Below, one piece after another: positions 24,328 through 33,866 of a stretch of 64,000 nucleotides of DNA. The position numbers and the translations under genes were made by a program. The stretch's first letter is position 1. The number at the start of each line of letters is the position of its first letter. Origin of the DNA: Pseudolysinimonas_A sp039912695 (GTDB lineage: Bacteria > Actinomycetota > Actinomycetes > Actinomycetales > Microbacteriaceae); NCBI RefSeq assembly GCF_039912695.1, contig NZ_JBDSPJ010000024.1:124001-188000 (forward strand), in the 5' to 3' direction. Below the pieces are notes generated by a model. It was not told the DNA's origin, ran no database searches, and saw nothing but the letters and a program-made list of their open reading frames with translations.

Positions 24328-27300
24328 CGACCGAAACCCGGAAGCCGGAGTCTGCGAGGTACAGCGCGATCGACATCGCCGAGGCTCTCGCGAGCGTGCG
24401 AGGCAAACCGGTTCCGCATCCCACCCCGCAACAACGGGCCGTGATCGAGGCGCCGCTCGCCCCCGCCCTCGTCGTCGCGGGTGCCGGCTCGGGCAAGACC
24501 GAGACGATGGCGAACCGGGTGCTGTGGCTGCTCGCGAACGGGTTGGTTGCCCCCGCCGAGGTGCTTGGTCTCACCTTCACCCGCAAGGCGGCGGGGGAGC
24601 TCGCCACCCGCATCCGGGAGCGCATCGCCGAACTCGACACCGCCGGTCTGCTTCCCGAACGGGATGTCTTCGATGCCCCGGTCGTTGCGACCTACAACTC
24701 GTTCGCGAACACCCTGTACCGCGATTCGGCGATCTTGCTCGGGCGGGAAGGTGACGCCCCCGTGCTCGGGGAGGCGGCGGCCTGGCAGCTCGCACGCGGA
24801 GTCGCGATGCGGAGCCGGGATGATCGCCTGCCCGACCTCGGCAAGAGCCTCGACGCCGTCACCAAAGCTGTGCTCGCGATCGCGCGGGGGGTTGCCGAGC
24901 ACGCCGGTGATCTCGACGACCTGCGCGCTCTGGCATCCCAACTGGCTGCGCTCGGCGAGCTGCCGACGGGGCACGCGAAGTACGAGTACGCCGACGCGGT
25001 TGATCTGGCGCAGAACCTCGGGGCGCTCAATGTGCTGGCCGACCTCGCGGCCCAGTACGACGCCGAGAAGGTGCATCGCGGGGTCGTGGAGTACGCCGAT
25101 CAGGTCGCTCTCGCCCTGCGCATCGCGGTCGCCCAGCCGACGATCGGGGAGGGGCTGCGCGAGCAGTACCGGGTCGTTCTGCTCGACGAATATCAAGACA
25201 CCTCGGTCACCCAGACCCGGCTGCTCGCGCAACTTTTCACCGGGCATCCGGTCATGGCGGTCGGCGACCCCAACCAGTCGATCTACGGCTGGCGCGGAGC
25301 GAGTGCCGCGAACCTCGACCAGTTTGCGGCGCTGTTCCACGCAGGGGAGGCCCGTTTCGCCCTTTCGACGTCGTGGCGAAATGGCACGAAGATTTTGGAT
25401 GCCGCGAACACCCTGGTCGCCCCGTTCGCCGGGGCGGGAGTGTCGAGTGTGTCGGTCGAGCGTCTCGAGCCATCGCCGGTGGCATCGACTCACGCCGTCG
25501 ACACCGTGTTTTGCGAGACGGTTGCCGAGGAGGCCGCCGCTGTCGCGGACTGGCTTGCGACCCGGGTCTCCGCGAACACCTCGGCCGCGATGCTGATGCG
25601 TACCCGCGCGCAGCAGCCCTACTTTCTCGCGGCGCTGCGCGAGCGCGGGGTGCCGTTTCACGTTCTCGGCATCGGGGGGTTGCTGTCGGAACCTGAGATC
25701 GCTGACCTCGTCTGCGCGCTCAGCGCGATCGACGACCCGGCTGCCGGCATCCCGTTGCTGCGGGTGCTCGCCGGGTCGCGCTGGCGAATCGGCGTGCACG
25801 ACCTGCACGCTCTCAGCCGGGTCGCGTCCTGGTTGCGTGACCGGGACCTCGCGCAGCGCCGCCTCGACGCCGACGTCAAGGCGAAACTGCGGGTCTCGGT
25901 TGGGGCCGGCGAGGGCGGTTCGATCGTCGATGCCCTCGACTTCGTGGCGACGGCCCCCGATTCGCACTCGCAGCTCGCGGGGTTCAGCCCGGTCGGACTT
26001 GAGCGGTTGCGAGATGCCGGGTCCACCCTGTCGCGGCTGCGCGCGCGTGCCCGCCTTGACCTTCCCGATCTCGTCGCCCTCGTCGTCCAGGAGTTGAGGC
26101 TCGATATCGAGGTCGCGGCGAACGAGTTCCGGGTTCTCGGGTCGGCGAACCTTGACGCATTCGACGACGCGGTGTCGGGATACCTAGCGATCGCCGAGGT
26201 CGCGACGCTCGGCGGCTTCCTGGCCTGGTTGCGTGAGGCCGAGCTGCGCGAAGACCTGTCGCCGCGCCCCGAGCCGCCCGAACCCGGCACCGTTCAGGTG
26301 CTGACGGTGCACGGCGCGAAGGGTTTGGAATGGGATGTCGTCGCGGTGCCGCGGCTGGTCACCGACGAGCTGCCCGCGAAACCCCGTGAAGGGTTTCAGG
26401 GCTGGCTGTCGTTTGGACAGTACCCGTGGCCGTTGCGGGGGGATGCCGCGGAGTTGCCGCACTTCGCGTGGGAAACCGTCACGACTCGCAAAGAACTGCT
26501 CGATGCGCAGAAAGAGTTCAGTGTCGGAGTGCGACGGCGGGCACTCGACGAGGAACGACGTCTCGCCTATGTCGCGCTGACCCGCGCTCGTCACGAACTC
26601 CTGCTCTCCGGGTCGTTCTGGGCGACCCAGACGAAGGCCCGCGAACCGAGCGTGTTTCTGCGCGATCTCGCCGCAGCCGGGCTCATTGCTGAGCCCTCGA
26701 TCGTGAGCGCGTTCACCGAGAACCCGCTCGGTGACGACCTGGAGCGTCTGATCTGGCCGCTCGATCCGTTGAAGGGGAGGCGACCGTTCGTCGAAGCGGC
26801 AGCGGATGCCGTGCGCCGTGCGACCCCGAAGCTCGCGGGGCCATGGGCGCGCGACCTCGAACTGCTGCTGGCCGAACGCAAGGCCCGACTTGCGGGAAGC
26901 GCCGTCGCCATCCCGGCGCGAGTGCCCGCGTCTCGATTCCACGACTTCGTCACCGAACCCGGTCGGGTCGCAGGCGAGCTTCGGCGACCGATGCCCGAGC
27001 GCCCGTTCTCAGCCACCCGGCTCGGAACGCTCTTTCACTCCTGGGTCGAGCAGCGGTTCGGGTTCGGTGCAGGAGCTGACGAGATCGATGCGGTCGAGAT
27101 CGACGCCACCGAGTCGGGCGAACTCGGTGAAAAGGCGGATCTCGATCGGTTGCGCGCCGTGTTCGAAGCCTCGGAGTGGGCGAGCCGCCGTCCGCTGGAA
27201 GTCGAGCGCGAAATCCATCTGCCGTTCGATGGTCGCATCGTGATCTGCAAGATCGACGCCGTCTACGCAGTCGAGGGCGATGGGGGCGCCGAGGGCAGGG

Positions 27301-27545
27301 TGCAGATCGTCGACTGGAAGACGGGTCGCGCGCCGAAGGATGCCGCCGATCTGGAACGTAAGCAACTGCAGCTCGCGCTCTACCGGGTCGCCTACGCGCG
27401 TTGGGCGAAAATCGATCCGGCTCTTGTCGATGCGGTGTTCTACTTCGTTGCCGAGGACCGGGTGCTCGCGCCCGAACGGATCGACTCGGAACCTGAACTG
27501 CTCGCCCGCTGGCGCGCCGCGATCGGCGGGGAGCGCGCGGAGTAA
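24324..27545 (+). CDS. adnB: AdnB subunit of the AdnAB helicase-nuclease
   Basis: This 1073-aa protein is the leading motor subunit: Walker A AGAGSGKT (52-59), TFTRKAAGEL, Walker B LLDEYQD (D288, E289), GDPNQSIYGWRGA, TVHGAKGLEWDVV and YVALTRARHEL are all intact. The C-terminal nuclease has KIDAVY, VDWKTG (D997, K999) and KQLQLALYR. It unwinds and degrades DNA ends together with AdnA for recombinational repair. The ATGA overlap with adnA suggests a fixed 1:1 complex. Confidence 0.94.
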   Translation: MTTETRKPESARYSAIDIAEALASVRGKPVPHPTPQQRAVIEAPLAPALVVAGAGSGKTETMANRVLWLLANGLVAPAEVLGLTFTRKAAGELATRIRERIAELDTAGLLPERDVFDAPVVATYNSFANTLYRDSAILLGREGDAPVLGEAAAWQLARGVAMRSRDDRLPDLGKSLDAVTKAVLAIARGVAEHAGDLDDLRALASQLAALGELPTGHAKYEYADAVDLAQNLGALNVLADLAAQYDAEKVHRGVVEYADQVALALRIAVAQPTIGEGLREQYRVVLLDEYQDTSVTQTRLLAQLFTGHPVMAVGDPNQSIYGWRGASAANLDQFAALFHAGEARFALSTSWRNGTKILDAANTLVAPFAGAGVSSVSVERLEPSPVASTHAVDTVFCETVAEEAAAVADWLATRVSANTSAAMLMRTRAQQPYFLAALRERGVPFHVLGIGGLLSEPEIADLVCALSAIDDPAAGIPLLRVLAGSRWRIGVHDLHALSRVASWLRDRDLAQRRLDADVKAKLRVSVGAGEGGSIVDALDFVATAPDSHSQLAGFSPVGLERLRDAGSTLSRLRARARLDLPDLVALVVQELRLDIEVAANEFRVLGSANLDAFDDAVSGYLAIAEVATLGGFLAWLREAELREDLSPRPEPPEPGTVQVLTVHGAKGLEWDVVAVPRLVTDELPAKPREGFQGWLSFGQYPWPLRGDAAELPHFAWETVTTRKELLDAQKEFSVGVRRRALDEERRLAYVALTRARHELLLSGSFWATQTKAREPSVFLRDLAAAGLIAEPSIVSAFTENPLGDDLERLIWPLDPLKGRRPFVEAAADAVRRATPKLAGPWARDLELLLAERKARLAGSAVAIPARVPASRFHDFVTEPGRVAGELRRPMPERPFSATRLGTLFHSWVEQRFGFGAGADEIDAVEIDATESGELGEKADLDRLRAVFEASEWASRRPLEVEREIHLPFDGRIVICKIDAVYAVEGDGGAEGRVQIVDWKTGRAPKDAADLERKQLQLALYRVAYARWAKIDPALVDAVFYFVAEDRVLAPERIDSEPELLARWRAAIGGERAE

Positions 27546-27556
27546 GCTGACGTCAC

Positions 27557-28987
27557 GTGAGCGATGCAGGATCTCCCCCCGCTCCCGAACCCCCCGCCGC
27601 TGAACCGCCCGCTCCCAAACTCCCCGAATCTGACTTCCGGGCCGCGCGTCCAGTAGGCACTGATCCGACGGTCACTGCGCCGCTCCCGATCCAGACGATT
27701 CGGCCCAGTTTCAGCACCGTGTTTGCGACCTTCGAGTCGCGCAACTTTCGGCTGCTGATCATCTCGCTGTTCGCGAACAGCCTCGGCAGTTGGATGGCGC
27801 GGGTCGCCGTCGACTGGCTCATGCTCGAACTGACGGGCAACGTCGCTCTGGTCGGCCTCGCAGTCGCGTTCCAGTTCGCCCCACAACTGCTGCTCGGCAT
27901 CTGGGCCGGACTACTCGCTGACCGGCTGCCGCGCCGCAACGTCGTTCTGGTCACTCAGTCGGTCACGGCGTTCGGTTTCGCGGTTCTCGGCACCCTCACG
28001 ATCCTGGGCGTGGTCGCCGTCTGGCATGTGCTGTTAGTTGCCGCGGTGATCGGCGTCGCGGGTGCCCTCGAGGGTCCGGCGCGCAGCAGTCTCACCTCGC
28101 AGACCGTGGCGGCTGGGCGTCTGCCCATCGCGATCAGCATCAGCGGCATCACCTTCCACCTGGGTGGGCTGATCGGTCCCGCGATCTCGGGCGGACTCAT
28201 CGGCTTCATCGGGCCGGGCTGGTGCATCGCGATCAGTTCGCTCGGGTCCCTGATCTGCGTGGTCGGATTCGCCCTGATGCGCTCGCGCGAGCTCACGCCG
28301 GCCCCGCGGTCGCGCCCGCAGCGGGGCCAGATTCGGGAGGGCTTCCGCTACGTGGCAGGCAAGCCGCGAATTCTCTGGCCGATCGTGTTGATCGGCTTCA
28401 TCGCGACGTTCGGGATGACGCTCCCCGTGCTGTTCACGGCGGCCGCGAGCGAGCGAGGCTACGACACCGGATCGGCGGGCTACGGACTGCTCACGGCCCT
28501 CGCCGCAGCGGGAGCGTTCACGGGGGCGATTCTTTCCACACGTCGGCGCTCCCTTCGACTGCGATCGCTCGTGCTGCTCGCGGGGCTCTACGGTGCGGCG
28601 ATCGTGGTGGCTGGCGGCATCCCGTTCTATGGCGCTCTGCTCGCCGGGGCGCTGGGGCTCGGCATCTTTCGGCTGCTGTTCGCGACCGGTGCCGAGGCGA
28701 TGGTGCAACTGTCGACCAACCTCGGCATCCGCGGGAGGGTGGTCGCGATCTACCTGCTCGTCCTCATCGGCGGGCAAGCGCTGGGTGGACTACTCGTCGG
28801 GTGGGTCGCCGAGACGTTCGGGATGATGCCCGCGTACCTGCTCGCGGGCGGCGTGCCGATGGTCGCGTCACTGGTCGTTGCGCTCATCCTCGGGAAGCGA
28901 AACCAGTTGCGGCTGCGGGTGAACCTGTTCGACGTGCGACGGCTCATCCGCATCGTGCCGCGCGAGCAGATCATCGTCGACCGATAG
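27557..28987 (+). CDS. MFS exporter (EntS/MFS_3 type)
   Basis: This 476-aa protein has a proline-rich cytoplasmic N terminus (about 55 residues, SPPAPEPPAAEPPAPKLP) followed by about 12 membrane segments. The motif LADRLPRRNVVLVTQSV in the first cytoplasmic loop is that of the EntS-like MFS_3 group, which exports siderophores or drugs. GTG 27557 lies 11 bp after adnB; TAAGCT (27543-27548) overlaps the adnB stop and is 8 nt upstream, so it may have its own promoter. A 5-bp stem (28987-29000) lies at the gene's end. Confidence 0.85.
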   Translation: MSDAGSPPAPEPPAAEPPAPKLPESDFRAARPVGTDPTVTAPLPIQTIRPSFSTVFATFESRNFRLLIISLFANSLGSWMARVAVDWLMLELTGNVALVGLAVAFQFAPQLLLGIWAGLLADRLPRRNVVLVTQSVTAFGFAVLGTLTILGVVAVWHVLLVAAVIGVAGALEGPARSSLTSQTVAAGRLPIAISISGITFHLGGLIGPAISGGLIGFIGPGWCIAISSLGSLICVVGFALMRSRELTPAPRSRPQRGQIREGFRYVAGKPRILWPIVLIGFIATFGMTLPVLFTAAASERGYDTGSAGYGLLTALAAAGAFTGAILSTRRRSLRLRSLVLLAGLYGAAIVVAGGIPFYGALLAGALGLGIFRLLFATGAEAMVQLSTNLGIRGRVVAIYLLVLIGGQALGGLLVGWVAETFGMMPAYLLAGGVPMVASLVVALILGKRNQLRLRVNLFDVRRLIRIVPREQIIVDR

Positions 28988-28999
28988 GCCGGAAGCGGC

Positions 29000-29662
29000 C
29001 TAGACGCGTCGGATGTTGACGACCGCCTTGACGATCAGCGCTGCACCGATCAGGAGGGGAATCAGCGCCGAAAAAGGAGCAGGCCACGAGGCCGCAATTC
29101 CCACCACGAGGCCAAGAACCCCGATGGCGGCAAGCCCGATGCCCCAATACAGGGTCGCCTTGTTGCTCCTGCTCCCGGTCTTCGCAATCATGCTGCTCGC
29201 CTGAGCTGGGGTAAATCCGAGGTTGGCTGTGGTTGGTGCTGCCACCGCGGCCACCGGCGCTCCCGGAACCACAGGACCCATCGATGCATATTCGGCGACT
29301 TTGGCGAAGAAGGCGTTGACGCTGGTCACCGTCGAGACCACGCTCGCGACCGTCGCCAAGCCGCCAACCGCGAAGACGGGGTGCTGCGCAGCGGCATCGG
29401 CGATGAAGTACGACTTCTTGCCGTCGATCGTCACATTCACCGAATTCGCGGTCATGAGGCCGCCCTTCTTGGTGACCATGTGACTGGCTGAGGTATGAAC
29501 GAGTTCGGCGCCCTTGGAGTCATACAGAACAACAGAGCCGTCGGAGTAGAGCACGAAAAACGACAACGGTGTCGTGATTGTGTTCGCGAACAGACTCTTT
29601 GAGAAGAGTCCGGCGGGCGAAATTGCGACCGCTGTGGGAGCACCGGGGGTTGCGGCATCCAT
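29000..29662 (-). CDS. Hypothetical protein with C-terminal membrane hairpin
   Basis: This 220-aa protein has an N-terminal soluble beta-rich part (FFVLYSDGSVVLYDSKGAEL, ADAAAQHPVFAVGG), a Pro/Ala-rich linker, and two membrane segments (about residues 165-185 and 188-210) with a short basic tail. The ATG at 29662 has a good SD (GGAAGGA, 7 nt spacing), unlike most genes here. I do not recognise the family; the N-terminal part could be a PH-like domain. Confidence 0.65.
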   Translation of the reverse strand: MDAATPGAPTAVAISPAGLFSKSLFANTITTPLSFFVLYSDGSVVLYDSKGAELVHTSASHMVTKKGGLMTANSVNVTIDGKKSYFIADAAAQHPVFAVGGLATVASVVSTVTSVNAFFAKVAEYASMGPVVPGAPVAAVAAPTTANLGFTPAQASSMIAKTGSRSNKATLYWGIGLAAIGVLGLVVGIAASWPAPFSALIPLLIGAALIVKAVVNIRRV

Positions 29663-29783
29663 GGAGTATTCCTTCCAACACCTCTGAGGAGTCGTGCACG
29701 TGGGAACGCTCACCCTACCGGCGGTCTGCCGCCGAACGCAGCCACGTGTCCGCAACGCGACGTCGCTCGGCGACAATGGACAG

Positions 29784-30284
29784 ATGGCCCGCGCAACGCC
29801 CGACCACGACGGGGCGCTCGACGACGCCGCGGGTGCCGACGACGACGAAGCCCTGCATTGGGCGGGCGACGAAGAACGCGGTCGGGATGCTCCCCGCCTC
29901 CGCGGTTCGCGGGCCCCCGATCCGGCCGCCGCCGTCGCCCACGATGGTGATGGTGAGCGCGAGGTTGTCGGCAGCCGCTCCCGCGGGGCTGCAACGGTGG
30001 CGTTCGCCCTGCCCTACCTCGCCTGGACGATCTGCTGGATTTTCGTCGTGCAACGGCTGTCGTCGGGATCCACCGATCTGGCCACCCAGGTGCTGTGGCA
30101 GTTTGGCGAATTTCTTGCCATGCTCGCAGGCCCCCTGTGGTTCGCCGCGACGCTGACCCTCACGCGCGAGTCCCGGCCGTTGGTGCGTGTCGGCTGGCTC
30201 GCCCTCGGTCTCGGGGTGCTGGTGCCCTGGCCGTTGGTGTTCGACTTTCTCGTCGCACTCCGGGTTGCGGGGTCGCTCTCGTGA
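29784..30284 (+). CDS. Hypothetical membrane protein
   Basis: This 166-aa protein has a long acidic cytoplasmic N terminus (about 65 residues, rich in Asp, Glu and Arg) and three predicted membrane segments (about 72-90, 102-125 and 136-158). The ATG at 29784 has GACAAT (29772-29777) 6 nt upstream. Its TGA overlaps the next GTG (GTGA), so the two probably form one complex. No family recognised. Confidence 0.65.
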   Translation: MARATPDHDGALDDAAGADDDEALHWAGDEERGRDAPRLRGSRAPDPAAAVAHDGDGEREVVGSRSRGAATVAFALPYLAWTICWIFVVQRLSSGSTDLATQVLWQFGEFLAMLAGPLWFAATLTLTRESRPLVRVGWLALGLGVLVPWPLVFDFLVALRVAGSLS

Positions 30285-30583
30285 TCGTCGTCGCCGTGGT
30301 TTTTGCCGTCCTGTTCGGCTTCGCGCTCGTCTCGCCGGTCTCGGAACTGATCGCGCTGCCCGGGGTCTACGACGCTTACGGGATCGGCGATTCAACCCCG
30401 TGGGTGCTCCTGATCGTGAACGTTGCGCTGCCGGTCGTGCTCTACGTCGCGGCGCTGCTGCTCGGCCGGGGCCGCCCGCTCTTCGCTCGGGCGCTCATCC
30501 TGACGGTCGCCCTCGCCGCCGCGTTCGCCCTGCACTTTGAGCTGGTTGCCCTCGTTGGGGCGATCCAACCCGCGCTGACCTAG
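30281..30583 (+). CDS. Hypothetical small membrane protein
   Basis: This 100-aa protein has three membrane segments (about residues 2-20, 42-62 and 70-95). GTG 30281 overlaps the preceding stop as GTGA. The frame extends upstream, but only as a shadow of the previous gene. It probably pairs with the product of the previous gene. Confidence 0.6.
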   Translation: MIVVAVVFAVLFGFALVSPVSELIALPGVYDAYGIGDSTPWVLLIVNVALPVVLYVAALLLGRGRPLFARALILTVALAAAFALHFELVALVGAIQPALT

Positions 30584-30616
30584 CGGTTCGCGGGGCGGGT
30601 AGCTGGTCGCGCGGCG

Positions 30617-31012
30617 CTAGAGCGGCCACGCCGCGAACGCGACCGCGACCATCAGCAGCACCTGCGCCGCGAGTCGCGGCCAGAACGGCACCGCGGTTCG
30701 CCCGAAGCGCTGGGGATCGTTCGCGGCGTACGCGTTGGCAGGAAACACGGCGATCAGGAACACGATCAGGCAGATGCCGGCGGCGAGCCGAAGTCCGTTC
30801 CACGGGGCGAGTAGCCCGGCGGCGCCGGCAAGTTCGCAGAGCCCGGTCACGACGACCAGGACGGCCGGCCACCCGGCTCGGCGCAGCGGCGGCGGAATCA
30901 TTGCCCGCATCCCGCGCGCAACACTTGGCACGAAATGCAGCACCCCCATCGCGACGAACACGGCGGCGAGGATGATGCGCAGCACCAGTTGCGCGACTTC
31001 GAGACCCTGCAT
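30617..31012 (-). CDS. DoxX-family membrane protein
   Basis: This 131-aa protein has four membrane segments and DoxX-like features: LRIILAAVFVAMGVLHFVP at the start, a GLCELAGAAGLL helix, and NDPQRFGRT before the last helix. The family is found in terminal oxidase and thiol-stress complexes, but many members are uncharacterised. GACGAT (31019-31024) lies 6 nt upstream of the ATG. It is divergent from serA. Confidence 0.8.
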   Translation of the reverse strand: MQGLEVAQLVLRIILAAVFVAMGVLHFVPSVARGMRAMIPPPLRRAGWPAVLVVVTGLCELAGAAGLLAPWNGLRLAAGICLIVFLIAVFPANAYAANDPQRFGRTAVPFWPRLAAQVLLMVAVAFAAWPL

Positions 31013-31113
31013 GACGTCATCGTCGCATCCCAGCAGTCAGGCCCGCCTAGACTCGGGTTGCTCGCTGCGGCTTTTGCCGCCCTCGCCCGGCCGTATTGCA
31101 GAGGAACCACGTC

Positions 31114-32709
31114 GTGACCAAGCCGATCGTGCTGATCGCCGAAGAACTTTCCCCGGCCACGGTCGAGGCCCTCGGACCCGACTTTGACATCCGTTCGATC
31201 GATGGCACCGATCGCGCCGCACTGCTCGCGGCGCTCCCGGAGGCCAGCGCCATCCTGATCCGGTCGGCGACTCAGGTCGACGCCGAAGCGATCGCCGCGG
31301 CACCGAACCTCAAGGTGGTGGCTCGGGCCGGAGTGGGGCTCGACAACGTCGATATCAAAGCCGCCACCGAGGCCGGTGTGATGGTGGTCAACGCCCCGAC
31401 GTCCAACATCGTGAGTGCTGCCGAACTGACGATCGGCCACATCCTGTCGTTGGCCCGTCACATTCCCGCCGCCCACGCCAGTCTTGCCGCGGGGGAGTGG
31501 AAGCGCTCGAAGTTCACCGGCGTCGAACTGTACGAAAAGACTGTCGGCATCATCGGCCTCGGTCGCATCGGCGCGCTGATCGCGGCACGGCTGCAGGCGT
31601 TCGGTGTCGAGATCCTTGCCTTTGACCCGTACATCACGACCGCTCGCGCTCAGCAGTTGGGTGCGACCCTGGTCGAGCTGGATGAACTCCTTGACCGCAG
31701 TGACTTCGTCACGATTCACATGCCGAGAACCCCGGAGACCCTCGGGATGATTTCGACGAAGCAGTTGAAGCGGATGAAGAAAACGGCCTTCGTCATCAAC
31801 GTCGCACGCGGCGGTCTGATCGACGAGGACGCGCTGTACGTCGCACTGACGACCGGCGAGATCGCGGGAGCTGGGCTCGACGTCTTCGTCAGTGAGCCGC
31901 CCGTCGACAAGAAGTTGCTCGACCTTCCCAACATCGTCGTGACCCCGCACCTCGGTGCCTCGACCGATGACGCCCAAGAGAAGGCCGGCGTCTCGGTCGC
32001 TCGCAGCGTGCGGCTCGCACTCGAAGGCGAACTGGTGCCGGATGCTGTCAACGTCGCCGGCGGTGTCATCGACCCGTTCGTGCGGCCGGGGATCGCCCTG
32101 GTCGAGAAGCTCGGGCAGGTGCTGGCGGGCGTCGCCGGCCACGGCGCACTCACGAGCCTCGAAGTTCAGGTGCGCGGAGAACTCGCCGCCTACGACGTCA
32201 GCGTCTACCGCCTTGCGGCGCTCAAGGGCTACTTCTCCAACCAGGTCACGGAGAACGTTTCGTATGTGAATGCTCCGGTGCTTGCTGAGCAGCGCGGCAT
32301 CTCGTCGACTCTCACCGTCTCGGAAGAAAGCGCCGACTACCGCAACGTCACCACCCTGCGCGGGGTTCTCGGTGACGGCACGGTCGTCGAGGTCGCGGGC
32401 ACGTTGTCTGGCACGAAGATGGCCCAGAAGATCGTCGGGCTGAACGGGTACGACATCGAGGTTCCGCTCGCCGATCACCTTCTGGTGATGTCGTACGAAG
32501 ACCGCCCGGGGATCGTCGCCGTCTACGGGCGTGAATTTGGCGAGGCCGGCATCAACATCGCCGGGATGCAGATCGCGCGGCAACGTGCGGGCGGCACGGC
32601 GCTCACGGTGCTCACCCTCGACTCCCCGGTTCCCGAAGAACTGCTGGCCAAAATCGCCACCGAGATTCAGGCGATCTCGATGCGTGCGATCGACGTCGTC
32701 GAGGCCTGA
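31114..32709 (+). CDS. serA: D-3-phosphoglycerate dehydrogenase
   Basis: This 531-aa enzyme oxidises 3-phosphoglycerate to 3-phosphohydroxypyruvate, the first step of serine synthesis. It has the Rossmann motif GLGRIGALIA, catalytic Arg, Glu and His in NVARGGLIDED, VFVSEPP and TPHLGAST, then the long-form intervening domain and a C-terminal ACT domain (YEDRPGIVAVYG) through which serine inhibits mycobacterial SerA. GTG 31114 matches the family's MTKPIVLIAEELS start and has AGAGGA upstream. Leucine-pathway genes follow. Confidence 0.96.
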   Translation: MTKPIVLIAEELSPATVEALGPDFDIRSIDGTDRAALLAALPEASAILIRSATQVDAEAIAAAPNLKVVARAGVGLDNVDIKAATEAGVMVVNAPTSNIVSAAELTIGHILSLARHIPAAHASLAAGEWKRSKFTGVELYEKTVGIIGLGRIGALIAARLQAFGVEILAFDPYITTARAQQLGATLVELDELLDRSDFVTIHMPRTPETLGMISTKQLKRMKKTAFVINVARGGLIDEDALYVALTTGEIAGAGLDVFVSEPPVDKKLLDLPNIVVTPHLGASTDDAQEKAGVSVARSVRLALEGELVPDAVNVAGGVIDPFVRPGIALVEKLGQVLAGVAGHGALTSLEVQVRGELAAYDVSVYRLAALKGYFSNQVTENVSYVNAPVLAEQRGISSTLTVSEESADYRNVTTLRGVLGDGTVVEVAGTLSGTKMAQKIVGLNGYDIEVPLADHLLVMSYEDRPGIVAVYGREFGEAGINIAGMQIARQRAGGTALTVLTLDSPVPEELLAKIATEIQAISMRAIDVVEA

Positions 32710-32726
32710 ATCAGGATTTCGGCCGC

Positions 32727-32745
32727 GGGTACCTGGGTACCCAGG
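32727..32745. promoter_or_regulatory. Nested palindromes downstream of serA
   Basis: GGGTACC-TG-GGTACCC (32727-32742) and the perfect 14-bp palindrome CCTGGGTACCCAGG (32732-32745) overlap. They lie 18 bp after the serA stop and about 30 bp before the TAGGTT -10-like box (32776-32781) of the next gene. An operator for the surface protein gene is more likely than a terminator, because the palindrome has no loop. Confidence 0.5.
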
Positions 32746-32793
32746 GACCTGCTCGGTCGCGACTCGCGAATGCGTTAGGTTCGGTCTCAGATT

Positions 32794-32836
32794 AGGCACC
32801 CCCTAGACGAGGGCCCCCCATCCTCGGTCTGTGCCT
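32794..32836 (+). promoter_or_regulatory. 5' UTR stem-loop of the surface protein gene
   Basis: AGGCAC (32794-32799) pairs with GTGCCT (32831-32836). Inside, GACGAGG can pair with CCTCgGTC (one bulge), or alternatively CCCT with AGGG. The element ends 19 nt before the ATG, so it could gate translation. No known riboswitch class is recognised. Confidence 0.35.
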
Positions 32837-32855
32837 CCGCCCGAACGGAACCCGC

Positions 32856-33833
32856 ATGACCGTCGTCGCCCGAACTTCTGCACGCCTCCTGCTGCTCGCA
32901 TTCGTCATTCTTGGTCTGCTTGCCGCCCAGTCATGGAGCGCCGGATCCGCCCGAGCCGCCGCGGCCCCCGCCTACGACTCGCTTCCTACGACACTTCCGG
33001 CCAACTGGCCGAGCCTCGGCTACCAGGCGACTCAGACGGTCGAGTTCGGTGACCTGGTTCAACTCGCTGGCAGCGACCGCGAGCTGACCACCATCAAGGT
33101 CGGATTTGCCGATTGGGCGTGCGAAACCGGCGGCGGCGCGACCTGTGTGACGACTCCGGGCGCCACCTGGACGCATCCCATCACGGTCAACCTCTATGCC
33201 CAAGGCACCGATCCCACGCCCGGCGCGTTGCTCGCCACCGTGACCGAAAATGTGACGGTTCCGTACCGGCCTTCGGCAGACCCGGGGCGTTGCGGCGGCG
33301 CGACGTCATGGTTCGACGAGACGTCATCGAGCTGCTACAACGGCCTCGCATTCACGTGGGAATTCGACTTCACAACACTCGCCGTGCTTCTTCCCGAAAC
33401 TGTGATCGTCGGCGTTGCCTTCGATACTCAGACCTACGGCACCCCGCCGATCGGCGCCGACGGCCCGTACAACTCGCTCAACGTGGGGCTCATCGAGAGC
33501 GCACCCGCTGTCGGCACGGATGTCGATCCCTCGTCGATGTATTGGAACACGGGCTTTGCTTCGTTCTACAACGACGGCGGGACTGCCGGAACGGGAACGT
33601 TCCGCAACGACACCGGCGGTTGGGCTGGGTTCGGGCTCGCCGTGCAGATCAACGCGCAGACCAGCCTGACCACCCTGCCGTTCCCTGCCGACGACCCCGC
33701 GGCGTTGCCGACACTGGCCGCGACCGGGAGTGCTCCCGGACCGTTGCCGTTGATCGCGGTCGCCGGGTTCCTGACCCTGGGTGCGGCGCTGGTCATGGTG
33801 GGCGGTCGCCGTCGGGCGGCTCACCGCGGCTGA
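32856..33833 (+). CDS. Secreted surface protein with LAATG sortase signal
   Basis: This 325-aa protein has a signal peptide (LLLLAFVILGLLAAQSWS, cleavage about residue 36), a beta-rich extracellular domain (about 40-270) with four cysteines (ADWACETGGGATCVT, then GRCGGATSW and SSSCYNG), and a C-terminal sorting signal: LAATG at 287-291, a hydrophobic helix and GGRRRAAHRG. It should be anchored to the wall by a class E sortase. The middle domain is not recognised; the Gly/Thr/Tyr-rich beta pattern suggests a carbohydrate-binding-like sandwich. Confidence 0.8.
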   Translation: MTVVARTSARLLLLAFVILGLLAAQSWSAGSARAAAAPAYDSLPTTLPANWPSLGYQATQTVEFGDLVQLAGSDRELTTIKVGFADWACETGGGATCVTTPGATWTHPITVNLYAQGTDPTPGALLATVTENVTVPYRPSADPGRCGGATSWFDETSSSCYNGLAFTWEFDFTTLAVLLPETVIVGVAFDTQTYGTPPIGADGPYNSLNVGLIESAPAVGTDVDPSSMYWNTGFASFYNDGGTAGTGTFRNDTGGWAGFGLAVQINAQTSLTTLPFPADDPAALPTLAATGSAPGPLPLIAVAGFLTLGAALVMVGGRRRAAHRG

Positions 33834-33866
33834 ACTCAGGGGTAACGCCCGAATAGGGTGGGGAGC

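Noticed and set aside
30898..32799. 633-codon open frame on the minus strand across serA
   Set aside because: Its sequence is a His/Asp/Arg-rich antisense product of the well-supported serA gene, with no family features.
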